The notes under the pieces were generated by a model, which saw only the letters and a program-made list of their open reading frames with translations, searched no databases and was not told the DNA's origin. A program made the position numbers and the translations under genes. Below are positions 31,988 to 38,980 of a stretch of 64,000 nt of DNA, piece after piece. Source of the DNA: DATCLS01 sp035296625 (GTDB taxonomy: Bacteria > Actinomycetota > Acidimicrobiia > Acidimicrobiales > VFJN01); assembly GCA_035296625.1 (NCBI GenBank), contig DATHAO010000059.1:1-64000 (forward strand). The letters are read 5' to 3'. Each line of letters opens with the position of its first letter. Position 1 is the first letter of the stretch.

Positions 31988-32290
31988 TCAGTCGCACTGT
32001 TCCGCAGTCCTCAGCCGGTCCTCAGCGGTGGAGCCGACTGCGTGATCCACGGCGAGCCGGATGCGGTCCTCGTCGCCGGGCCACAGATGGACGTAGAGGT
32101 TCAGCGTTGTGGCCGACGACGCGTGCCCGAGCGCCTTCTGCACCGCTTCACCGAGCAGCCGGCGGCGATGAGCATGCTGGCGTAGACGTGTCGCAGGTCG
32201 TGGAAGCGCACGCCGTCGACGCCCGCCCGACGAGTCGCACGCCGCCAGTGGTAGCCGAGCTTGTTGGAATCGACCGGCTCCCCAAATTGT
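31988..32290 (-). pseudogene. tyrosine recombinase (phage integrase) C-terminal fragment, frameshifted
   Basis: Two minus-strand frames join near 32146-32148. The upstream frame reads GEPVDSNKLGYHWRRATRRA and RFHDLRHVYASMLIAAGCSV, with the HxLRH box. The downstream frame continues AVQKALGHASSATTLNLYVH with the LGH histidine and the nucleophile Tyr, then WPGDEDRIRLAVD. Together they make the last 90 or so residues of a tyrosine integrase. The first box with its catalytic Arg and the DNA-binding N-terminus are absent, so it cannot be active. The position next to the ychF repeat is that of an integrase at attL. Confidence 0.75.
32006..32026 (+). repeat. two direct decamers, candidate integrase arm sites (attL side)
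   Basis: AGTCCTCAGC at 32006 and GGTCCTCAGC at 32017 are direct repeats with an 11-bp period, inside the 3' end of the integrase fragment and 64 bp from the ychF repeat. A pair with the same motif and period lies near the other end at 34742. Confidence 0.5.
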
Positions 32291-32308
32291 GCGCCACCGG
32301 AGCCCAGC

Positions 32309-32469
32309 TCGATCGAGCAGGTCGGCAGCGATGACAAGTTCGTGCGGATCGGCGGCATCCATGCGCTCGAGCGCGTCGCCGTCGATGCCGCCCGCCGCTA
32401 CGACGGCAGCTGGATGATGGACCTTCGTGTGCTCGCGACCCTGGCCCGAGAGCTCGGCGACGAGTCAAC
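32309..32469 (+). pseudogene. gene fragment with a helical repeat-like segment
   Basis: The plus-strand frame reads SIEQVGSDDKFVRIGGIHAL then ERVAVDAARRYD and MDLRVLATLARELGDE. This resembles the LRLGGIYALERLAxDSxxD...VLxAFVRE segment found in actinobacterial membrane-associated and pentapeptide-repeat proteins. It has no proper start or end and is flanked by the integrase remnant and a methyltransferase on the other strand. The match is by eye and short. Confidence 0.35.
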
Positions 32470-32490
32470 GGAGACTGCCGCCCCAGGGCC

Positions 32491-33222
32491 TTACCGGCGA
32501 AGGACCACGAGGCTGAGGTCGAGCACCGCCGTCTCGTCCGGCGTCTCCCGCAGGCGGCGCACGCCGGTGGCGACCTCGTCATCGGTGAGGGCGGTGAGCA
32601 TGGAATCGGCGTGGCGCATCCGCTCCACCCAGTCGGCCGCCTTGCGGTAGGTGGTCTCCACGTCCCGGAGGTCCTCCACCTGGCGCACCATGAAGCCGGC
32701 CGGGCCGAACCACCCGGCGAACCAGGCGACATCGGGGCACAGCCGCAGGGCCTTCTCGATGCCGGGGTACAACCGGAAGTAGCTCTGCCGGGCCCGCTCG
32801 GCCAGGAACGTGCGGATCAGCACCACGCCGCCGGGAGCGAGCACCCGGTCGATCTCGGCGACCGCCGCGGCCTTGTCGGCGAAGTGATGGAACGCCGTCG
32901 ACAGCCACACCACCTCGACACTGCCGGCCGCCAGCGGCAGCGCCTCGGCCACGCCCCGCACGTAGGGCGCCACGCCGCGGCCGTGGGCCGCCATGGCGGC
33001 CGACACCTCCACCGCCACCACACCGGAGGCGCCCCAGGCGGGCCAGGAAGCCGCGAAGATGCCAGTGCCGGCGCCCACGTCGGCCACCCGCACGCGCCCG
33101 CCCGCCGGCAAGTGGGGCCGCACGGCCCGGCCCCACCGGTCGAGCGCCTCGTCGGGCATCGCCCGTCCCACCTTGTACAGGTCCGCCACCCGGTCGTAGT
33201 CCACCAGCTCGGATTCGGCCAT
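32491..33222 (-). CDS. class I SAM-dependent methyltransferase
   Basis: A 243-aa methyltransferase. VRVADVGAGTGIFAASWPAW near residues 44-63 is motif I for S-adenosylmethionine. VAVEVSAAMAAHGRG near 69 is the acidic end of strand 2 (here Glu), AEALPLAAGSVEVVWLSTAF near 91-110 is motif II/III, and VLAPGGVVLIRTF near 128 is the post-motif strand. It resembles UbiE/COQ5-type small-molecule methyltransferases; the acceptor is unknown. The ATG at 33222 has a CAGGCT box 6 nt upstream. It lies inside the repeat-bounded element and is probably cargo, although its codon use resembles the chromosome. Confidence 0.82.
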   Translation of the reverse strand: MAESELVDYDRVADLYKVGRAMPDEALDRWGRAVRPHLPAGGRVRVADVGAGTGIFAASWPAWGASGVVAVEVSAAMAAHGRGVAPYVRGVAEALPLAAGSVEVVWLSTAFHHFADKAAAVAEIDRVLAPGGVVLIRTFLAERARQSYFRLYPGIEKALRLCPDVAWFAGWFGPAGFMVRQVEDLRDVETTYRKAADWVERMRHADSMLTALTDDEVATGVRRLRETPDETAVLDLSLVVLRR

Positions 33223-33228
33223 GCGGCC

Positions 33229-33234
33229 AGCCTG
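33229..33234 (-). promoter_or_regulatory. putative -10 box (CAGGCT)
   Basis: On the minus strand CAGGCT precedes the ATG at 33222 by 6 nt. Confidence 0.3.
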
Positions 33235-33394
33235 GCCCGCGGACGCCACGCCCGCGTCCTGTATCACGGGGCTCGAGCCCGCTGAGGGACTCGGCCTGGC
33301 TTGTCCGGGTGCGCAGGGGCGACGGCCGGTCGAACCCGCCATTGAGCGCTGGAAGGACCACGCCATCAATCGCTGAAGGTCACAGGCAGGTCCG

Positions 33395-34297
33395 CTAGGT
33401 CGGCTTGACGCCTGCGGCTACCAGGACCTCGGCGGGGGCCATGAAACCGGTCGAGGTCTCGAAGGTGTTCAGCGTCTCTGCCACCTCCGCCCATGCCGGG
33501 GCCCGTACGACTTCCGGCCTGTCACTGATGACGGCGCGATAGGCACCGAACGCCTCTTTCATCATCGTCAGCGCCTCCGCCGCGGAGGGCATACGCAAGG
33601 GGACGTCCAGGGTGCGCTGTTCGACGCCGACGAACCCGGTGCCCGTTAACAAGGGCTCGAGGACCCGCGGCGAGCCGAGCGCGAAGATCCCGGGTTCGCC
33701 CGGCGCCGGCGGTGCTTTGCCCGCGTGCCGAAGCAGGATTTGCATCGGTTTCGCCATGAACGGATTCGTCACTGGCGTAGTGAAGACCACCACGGCCACT
33801 CGTCCTTCCGGTCGCAGGGCACGTGCCACCGCCATGAGCGCTCTCGCAGGGTCGACGAAGAGCATTAGGCCGAGCCGACAGATGATCGCGTCAAAGCTCT
33901 CGGCCGCCACATCTAGATCTTCGGCGGCGCCGGCCAGTGTCGTGACATTGGTGAGGCCCGCCGCACGGGCGTTGGCACGCACGAGGTCCAGCATTGTCTC
34001 GGAGATGTCGCTAGCTATCACAGAGCCGTGAGCTCCAACCCGCCGTGCAGCATCCAACGTCTGGCTTCCGGCGCCGCACGCGAGGTCCAGCACACGAGCT
34101 CCGGCGTCAACGTGAGCCATTGCGAGCATGGCCTCAGTCGCGGGTTCCATCCATGCAGCGACTGTCGCCTCCCACCGCGCCCAACCGGGAGCTGCACCCT
34201 CCCATTGTTGACGGATGCGCGCCTCTGCATGGCGATCCCCCCGGCTAGACGGGTCGCTGAACTGGACCAGCGGGCGGTGGCCCGCCCCGGCCTCCAA
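33395..34297 (-). CDS. class I SAM-dependent methyltransferase (UbiE-like)
   Basis: A methyltransferase of the ubiquinone/menaquinone-biosynthesis-like group. RIRQQWEGAAPGWARWE starts the recognisable domain. ARVLDLACGAGSQTLDAARR is motif I, VIASDISETMLDLVRANAR the strand-2 region, ESFDAIICRLGLMLFVDPAR motif II/III, and LRPEGRVAVVVFTTP the last strand. The acceptor is unknown. The start is poor: there is no ATG in this frame near the domain start. The best choices are a TTG at 34297 (used here, 300 aa) or a longer frame from 34552 with a non-conserved Arg/Pro-rich N-terminus. Base composition is a little less G+C-biased than the neighbours. Confidence 0.75.
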   Translation of the reverse strand: MEAGAGHRPLVQFSDPSSRGDRHAEARIRQQWEGAAPGWARWEATVAAWMEPATEAMLAMAHVDAGARVLDLACGAGSQTLDAARRVGAHGSVIASDISETMLDLVRANARAAGLTNVTTLAGAAEDLDVAAESFDAIICRLGLMLFVDPARALMAVARALRPEGRVAVVVFTTPVTNPFMAKPMQILLRHAGKAPPAPGEPGIFALGSPRVLEPLLTGTGFVGVEQRTLDVPLRMPSAAEALTMMKEAFGAYRAVISDRPEVVRAPAWAEVAETLNTFETSTGFMAPAEVLVAAGVKPT

Positions 34298-34353
34298 AGC
34301 ATCGGCCCGTCCGACGCCGTAACGCAACCGAACGACGGCTCGGGGCGCGCTCG

Positions 34354-34494
34354 ATGACGACGCCGGTGTACCAGAACGTGCCCCAGAACCCGCTGGGAGC
34401 GGCGGCCAGGCGCGTGGCCGAAGTGCCGGTCCGGGGCACCGTCTGCGCTTCCGGGCCGTCCGGTCCGGTGCCTGCCGTCCCGGTAGAGGTCTAG
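34354..34494 (+). CDS. doubtful short ORF (46 aa)
   Basis: The frame reads MTTPVYQNVPQNPLGAAARR and ends GPVPAVPVEV, with no recognised family. It is the only sensible short reading frame in 34298-34590 and lies inside the element. It may be a remnant or not a gene at all. Confidence 0.2.
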   Translation: MTTPVYQNVPQNPLGAAARRVAEVPVRGTVCASGPSGPVPAVPVEV

Positions 34495-34597
34495 GGAGAC
34501 TGTCGCCCATCACCTGACACCGAAACGTCAAGCATCTGGTGAAGCCAGACACAAGTTCCTGTTATCTGTCGGTGAGAAATTTCTGTACTCAGTCAAG

Positions 34598-34618
34598 GGC
34601 GCCGGCTCCGCCGGCGCC
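34598..34618. terminator. perfect 9-bp hairpin GGCGCCGGC-TCC-GCCGGCGCC
   Basis: Two 9-nt arms are exact reverse complements around a 3-nt loop. They follow a stretch that is unusually A/T-rich for this window (34555-34595). No gene end abuts it, so it could be a terminator left from a lost gene or a structured site of the element. Confidence 0.4.
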
Positions 34619-34741
34619 AACGCCGGGGCTCCGCGCGCCGCCTCCGGCGCCGTGCTCGCCCCCGGCTCGCCGCAACGAGTCACGCCCATCGGATCGAGGA
34701 CGCGACGGAGGCCGGGGTCGCTCGCTGTCGACCTCCGGCCC

Positions 34742-34762
34742 CGTCCTCAATCAGTCCTCAGC
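34742..34762 (+). repeat. two direct decamers, candidate integrase arm sites (attR side)
   Basis: CGTCCTCAAT at 34742 and AGTCCTCAGC at 34753 repeat with the same 11-bp period and orientation as the pair at 32006-32026. They lie 102 bp inside the downstream 21-bp repeat. Confidence 0.5.
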
Positions 34763-34864
34763 AGCTCCGGCAGCCGCAGGACACACCGAGACGCAGCGTG
34801 TCGCTTCGGCCCTGGCCGCAGCTCCGCTACGAACGCACGTCCGGGTCGATCAGCCCCGTCGCTC

Positions 34865-34885
34865 GTTCCGCTTCAACGTGTAGCC
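34865..34885 (+). repeat. attR-like copy of the 21-bp direct repeat
   Basis: An exact second copy of the ychF 3' end, encoding FRFNV and a stop but without an upstream ychF gene. It marks the far boundary of the element. Confidence 0.65.
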
Positions 34886-34910
34886 CGGTTTTCGACGTGC
34901 GGCCTGACGT

Positions 34911-35072
34911 GCTCGTCCTCACCTGGCGGCTCACGTCGCGGTCGTGCCGGGTCTCGTGCAAACGCCCGAGTACGCACGCTGCATCGCCATTGAGGCGGCC
35001 TCCATCCACGGCACAGACGACGATCCCGAACAGGTCGTGGCCACCGAGTTGCAGCGCCAGCATCTGCTGTAG
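34911..35072 (+). pseudogene. remnant of a DUF5753/XRE-type regulator C-terminus
   Basis: The plus-strand frame reads VVPGLVQTPEYARCIAIEAA and ends EQVVATELQRQHLL at a TAG. This resembles the vPGLLQTpeYArall... vaaRleRQ segment of DUF5753, the C-terminal domain of actinobacterial XRE-family regulators. The helix-turn-helix part is missing and no start is visible. Bases 35073-35264 after it contain no gene and act as upstream region of the following operon. Confidence 0.4.
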
Positions 35073-35264
35073 GCGAAACGCTGTTTTTCCTCGGGGTCTG
35101 GGATTGGGCCGTACAACCGCACCTCACCGGCGTGGTCACCCCACCCAGCGTGACCGCACGGGGGCCGCCACGCGGGTCTCATTCGTACCAGGTGATGCGT
35201 CGGTGCTCGCGAGCGGCAACGATGAGCTGACATCAGCGCGGCCGGTGAACGGAGGCGTTACGAG

Positions 35265-35426
35265 ATGAATTCCGTTGTGGGCGCGGTCAGCTCCGTGGCG
35301 GGTGACGAGCGGTGGCTCCTCACCGCGGGCCGGGCCCTCGCTTCCCGGGTCGAGGCCGACGTGGTCGGGTTGGCTGCTCGGCACTTCCGGCCCGACCACC
35401 GCTTCGTGAAGGAGATCATCGGATGA
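35265..35426 (+). CDS. small hypothetical protein (53 aa), first gene of the debranching-enzyme operon
   Basis: A 53-residue protein (MNSVVGAVSSVAGDERWLLT, then GRALASRVEADVVGLAARHF, ending KEIIG) with no recognised family. It looks like two amphipathic helices. The ATG has a GGAGG ribosome site 8-9 nt upstream. Its stop overlaps the start of the SCP2 gene by ATGA, so it is translationally coupled to the next two genes. This tight coupling is the main evidence that it is real. A short palindrome GCTGA-CA-TCAGC at 35226-35237 lies just upstream and could be an operator. Confidence 0.6.
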   Translation: MNSVVGAVSSVAGDERWLLTAGRALASRVEADVVGLAARHFRPDHRFVKEIIG

Positions 35427-35821
35427 CCACCTCGACGACCCGGAAGACACCGACTGCCGGTCCTGCGGCAATGTTTTTCGAGGAGCTCGGGGAACGCGGC
35501 CACGAGCCACTATTGCGCAAGGTCTCAGGGCGTGTCCGGTTCGACCTCGTGGACGGCGGGCACACCGACTCGTGGCTCGTGGCCGTCGACAAGGGCGAAC
35601 TCACGGTGGCACGCAAGGCAGGCACGGGCGACTGCACGATCCGCGCCCAACGAGCGGTCTTCGACGAGGTCGTACAAGGCCGCATGAACGCGATCGCCGC
35701 GGTCCTGCGAGGCGCGCTGACATGCCAGGGAGACCTCGAGCTCTTGTTCGCGATCGAGCGGACCTTCCCGGGTCCGCCCCGCGGGTGGGACCCGACTGCC
35801 CGCACGAGGAGTGCGCGATGA
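35423..35821 (+). CDS. SCP2 sterol-transfer-domain protein
   Basis: A 132-aa single-domain protein of the SCP2 family, which binds lipids or other hydrophobic ligands. GRVRFDLVDGGHTDSWLVAV near residues 35-54, KGELTVARKAGTGDCTIRAQ near 57-76 and GRMNAIAAVLRGALTCQGDL near 85-104 follow the SCP2 strand-strand-helix pattern, including the late ALxxGxLxxxGD-like turn. It overlaps both neighbours by ATGA and so belongs to a three-gene coupled operon with the debranching enzyme. The reason for the pairing is unknown. Codon use is less G/C-extreme than in flanking genes. Confidence 0.78.
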   Translation: MTTSTTRKTPTAGPAAMFFEELGERGHEPLLRKVSGRVRFDLVDGGHTDSWLVAVDKGELTVARKAGTGDCTIRAQRAVFDEVVQGRMNAIAAVLRGALTCQGDLELLFAIERTFPGPPRGWDPTARTRSAR

Positions 35822-37896
35822 GTGACGAGATGGTGAAGATCCTCAACGGCAACACATTCGTCGTCAGCGACGCGCGCGGCGACATCGAGGCCTCATTGAC
35901 TGACCCGACCGGGCTGTTCTCGTTTGACACCCGATTCTTGTCGACGTGGCTGCTCACCGTGAACGGTGAGCGTCTGACGTCGCTATCGACCGATGACCTC
36001 CAGTACTTCGAAGCCCGGTTCTTCCTCGTCCCCGGGATCGGGAGCGTCTATGTGAACACGACTCTCTCGGTGATACGCCAGCGAGCGGTCGGCGACGGGT
36101 TCCACGAGGAGCTGTCGATCCTTAACCACGACGACGCGCCGGTCGACCTCACGGTACGGATCGATGCCGATTCCGACTTCGCGGATCTGTTCGAAGTCAA
36201 GGACGCGCTGCAGAAGAAGGGCTCCTACGCGAACCGCGTGGAGGAGGGGTCGCTCGTTCTGGGGTACCAGCGCGACACCTACGAGCGGTCGACCGCCATC
36301 TCGTCGTCGCAACCCTGCACGTTCGACGAAACCGGGCTGACGTTTGCGATCACGATCGGGCCGCACGCGGCCTGGACGACCGAGCTCGATGTCGCCATCG
36401 AGATGCCCGGACAGGAACAGGACGGCGACGGTCAGTCGCTCGCGGAGCAGGTGAAGCGGCCGATCACCAATATGGCGCAGAACCTCGCCCGGTGGCTCGA
36501 CGAGGCGCCGCGGCTCGCCTGTGACTGGGAGACACTGGTCAGGACTTACCGACGGAGCCTCGTCGACCTCGCCGCGCTCCGCTTCTCACCCCTGACGGCC
36601 GGGCGCCACAGCCTCCCGGCTGCTGGTTTGCCTTGGTTCATGACGCTGTTCGGACGCGACAGCATCCTTACGAGCCTGCAGGCGCTGCCCTTCACGTCGG
36701 AACTGGCGGCGACGACGCTACGCGAGCTTGGGATTCGCCAGGGCACTCGCATCGACGACTTCCGCGACGAGGATCCCGGCCGGATCCTGCATGAGATGCG
36801 CTTCGGTGAGATGACTGCGTTCGAGGAGCGCCCGCACTCCCCGTACTTCGGATCCGCCGATGCCACGCCGCTGTACGTGGTGCTGCTCGACGAGTACGAG
36901 CGGTGGACGGGAGACAGGAAGCTTGTCCGCGACCTCGAGGACGAGGCTCGCGCCGCGCTGCACTGGATCGACGCGTACGCGGACCTCCAGGGCAACGGGT
37001 ACATCGCCTACAAGCGGCGGAACGCCGAGACTGGCCTCGAGAACCAGTGCTGGAAGGACTCCTGGGACTCAATCTCCTACCGCGACGGCAGGCTGCCCGG
37101 CTTCCCCCGAGCTACCTGCGAGCTGCAGGGCTACGCCTACGATGCCAAGGTGCGGGGTGCCCGGCTGGCACGCGAGGTCTGGCACGACCCCGCCTTCGCC
37201 ACCCAGCTCGAGAAGGAAGCCGCCGATCTGAAGCGGCGGTTCAACCGCGACTTCTGGGTCGCTGCCGGGGAGTACTTCGCGGTCGCCCTGGACGCCGATG
37301 GCCGTCAGGTCGACTCGCTCACGTCGAACAACGGCCACCTCCTCTGGAGCGGCATCGTCGACAAGTCGAAGGCCAAGGCCGTCGTAGGGCACCTCATGAG
37401 CGACCGACTCTTCTCGGGCTGGGGTATCCGCACGCTCGCCGTCGGGGAGAGCCGGTACAACCCCATCGGCTACCACAACGGGACCATTTGGCCGTTCGAC
37501 AACTCGTTCATCGCGTGGGGACTCCGCCGCTACGGCTTCAAGGACGAGGCAGCCGTGGTCGCGGCCGGGATTCTCGAAGCGTCGCGATTCTTCGACGGAC
37601 GCCTCCCTGAGGCGTTTGGCGGGTACCCGCAGTCGATGACGAGGTACCCCGTGCAGTATCCCACTGCGTGCAGCCCGCAGGCGTGGTCCACAGGCACGCC
37701 GCTCCTGCTTCTGCGGACGATGCTCGGGCTCGTGCCAATGGGCGACCACCTCGTGGTGGACCCGGCGCTCCCGACGACCATCGGTCACCTGGAGCTCCTC
37801 GACATCCCGGGGCGCTGGGGACGGATCGACGCGTTCGGACGCGGCCGTGTCGACACATCCCGTGTGACCAGTAAGCGGCGCGGGGCACGGCGCTGA
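35818..37896 (+). CDS. amylo-alpha-1,6-glucosidase / glycogen debranching enzyme family
   Basis: A 692-aa protein. Residues 1-215 are the beta-rich N-terminal bis domain of this family (DPTGLFSFDTRFLSTWLLTV, GFHEELSILNHDD). The (alpha/alpha)6 catalytic part begins near 270, with AGLPWFMTLFGRDSILTSLQ near 278, ENQCWKDSWDSISYRDG near 405, GHLLWSGIVDKSKA near 505, and GYHNGTIWPFDNSFIAWGL near 550. The conserved acidic residues of the GxWPxDN and WKDS blocks are present. Such proteins hydrolyse alpha-1,6 branches or related glucosides and often appear in stress-related sugar clusters. It lies on lower-G+C DNA than average, suggesting transfer. Confidence 0.88.
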   Translation: MSDEMVKILNGNTFVVSDARGDIEASLTDPTGLFSFDTRFLSTWLLTVNGERLTSLSTDDLQYFEARFFLVPGIGSVYVNTTLSVIRQRAVGDGFHEELSILNHDDAPVDLTVRIDADSDFADLFEVKDALQKKGSYANRVEEGSLVLGYQRDTYERSTAISSSQPCTFDETGLTFAITIGPHAAWTTELDVAIEMPGQEQDGDGQSLAEQVKRPITNMAQNLARWLDEAPRLACDWETLVRTYRRSLVDLAALRFSPLTAGRHSLPAAGLPWFMTLFGRDSILTSLQALPFTSELAATTLRELGIRQGTRIDDFRDEDPGRILHEMRFGEMTAFEERPHSPYFGSADATPLYVVLLDEYERWTGDRKLVRDLEDEARAALHWIDAYADLQGNGYIAYKRRNAETGLENQCWKDSWDSISYRDGRLPGFPRATCELQGYAYDAKVRGARLAREVWHDPAFATQLEKEAADLKRRFNRDFWVAAGEYFAVALDADGRQVDSLTSNNGHLLWSGIVDKSKAKAVVGHLMSDRLFSGWGIRTLAVGESRYNPIGYHNGTIWPFDNSFIAWGLRRYGFKDEAAVVAAGILEASRFFDGRLPEAFGGYPQSMTRYPVQYPTACSPQAWSTGTPLLLLRTMLGLVPMGDHLVVDPALPTTIGHLELLDIPGRWGRIDAFGRGRVDTSRVTSKRRGARR

Positions 37897-37975
37897 CACG
37901 CAGCCGGCGAGGCGGCGGGATCGGTTCTGCGCTTGCCTCCCGACATTGCGCCGCTCGGTGGGAGGGTGCCCGCCG

Positions 37976-38021
37976 TTCTGGCAGCGATAGCTTCGTCCCT
38001 CGCCACCTAGCGCTGCCAGAA
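37976..38021. terminator. 15-bp inverted repeat (14/15) downstream of the debranching-enzyme gene
   Basis: Arms at 37976-37990 and 38007-38021 (TTCTGGCAGC... and ...GCTGCCAGAA) match in 14 of 15 positions with a 16-nt loop. It lies 80 nt after the operon and before the converging GNAT remnant. A terminator is most likely; the end of a lost mobile element is an alternative. Confidence 0.5.
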
Positions 38022-38086
38022 GCCGCGGCACGGGCGGGCCGCCATCGGCCGAGCAGGTCGCCCGGGCCCGTTACCCCGACGTCGGG

Positions 38087-38625
38087 TCAGTTGTCGTGCG
38101 CTGCATCGATGTCGCTCCTGACGACTGCGTAGGTGACGACGTCGCGCCATCGGCCGCCGCGGAAGCCGGCCTGACGCAAGAGACCTTCGCGACGGAACCC
38201 GCACTTCTCGAGCGACCTCTGCTCGGCCACGTTGTCGGCTTCGGTGTGAGCGCACACGCGGTGCACGAGCGTGGTGTCGAACAGGTGACGGACGAGCAGG
38301 CGCTGCGCAGCCGTACCGGCGCCTCGCCCTCGGTGCTCGGGGGCCAGCAGGATCCCGTCTCCCAGGCCCAGCCCTGCCGACCGAAGAGGTTCGGATCGAG
38401 CCACATGACCCAGCCCAGGACCGTGCCGTCGGCGTTGGCGACGACGAGCTGATGCGGATCCTTTCCGAGGAGGCCGTCGTCCTCCCATCTCCGGCGCACC
38501 GCCGCCGGCGACCTGTAGCCGTCCCACTCGAACGGTGACGAGAACGCGGGATCGGTGGCGTACCGGACGAGGACCGCGAGGTCCGCCTCCTCGAAGGGCC
38601 GGAGACGAACCGAGGTTTCCACCAT
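38087..38625 (-). pseudogene. GNAT acetyltransferase with a frameshift
   Basis: The N-terminal half reads METSVRLRPFEEADLAVL-like sequence from the ATG at 38625 through DPNLFGRQGWAWETG. The C-terminal half continues one frame over as GILLAPEHRGRGAGTAAQRL and HRVCAHTEADNVAEQRSLEK, the acetyl-CoA loop and the following strand of the RimJ-type GNAT fold. The frames join near 38352-38358, where one base appears to be missing (WETGSC in one frame, GDGILL in the other). Without the shift it would be a normal protein of about 180 aa. A sequencing error would look the same. The first residues after the ATG are MVETSVRL. Confidence 0.7.
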
Positions 38626-38712
38626 GCCGCATGGTCCCATCACCAACTCCGCTCGCCGGTGCGACCGCCTCCAACGGCCTGTGGGCCAGGTGGGCGCGCC
38701 GTGACTGGCACC

Positions 38713-38811
38713 ATGACGGCCAGGGGCCCTGCTCGCGAAACCGGTTCACAGGCGGGCTGGCTGCTCGACGAGATGGCCAACGCCGGCCGGCGAAGTACGT
38801 CCTCCGAGCCG
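38713..38811 (+). pseudogene. N-terminal stub of a methyltransferase
   Basis: The frame from the ATG at 38713 reads MTARGPARETGSQAGWLLDE then MANAG. This resembles the start of a common actinobacterial class I methyltransferase (GxxxGxLLDEMAxAGxEHLDxxYVAxYDxKA). After MANAG the similarity stops and no methyltransferase domain follows. The surrounding 355-nt gap (38626-38980) contains nothing else I can support. Confidence 0.3.
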
Positions 38812-38980
38812 CCTGATCCGCATGCCCGGTCCCACGGCCCGACGGCCCGAGGGCGGCGGATCGTCACCTCCACGTCGAGCCTGGCCGCGGCCGCGCGTCG
38901 CCGACAGTGCGCAACGGCCGGAAGTCCGACGGGCTCTGGCCATCTCACCTCCGACCACGGCGCGCCGGTGTGACGCCACC

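Larger units (their letters stand above)
31922..34885. mobile_element. degenerate integrative element at the 3' end of ychF
   Basis: The segment is bounded by 21-bp perfect direct repeats. Next to the ychF copy is a tyrosine-recombinase C-terminus reading toward it, and near each end is a pair of decamers that look like integrase arm sites. Inside are two methyltransferase genes and a gene fragment. At 2.9 kb with a frameshifted integrase lacking its N-terminal part, it is a remnant rather than a functional element. No replication or transfer gene was recognised. The element boundary is inferred from the repeats. Confidence 0.55.
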
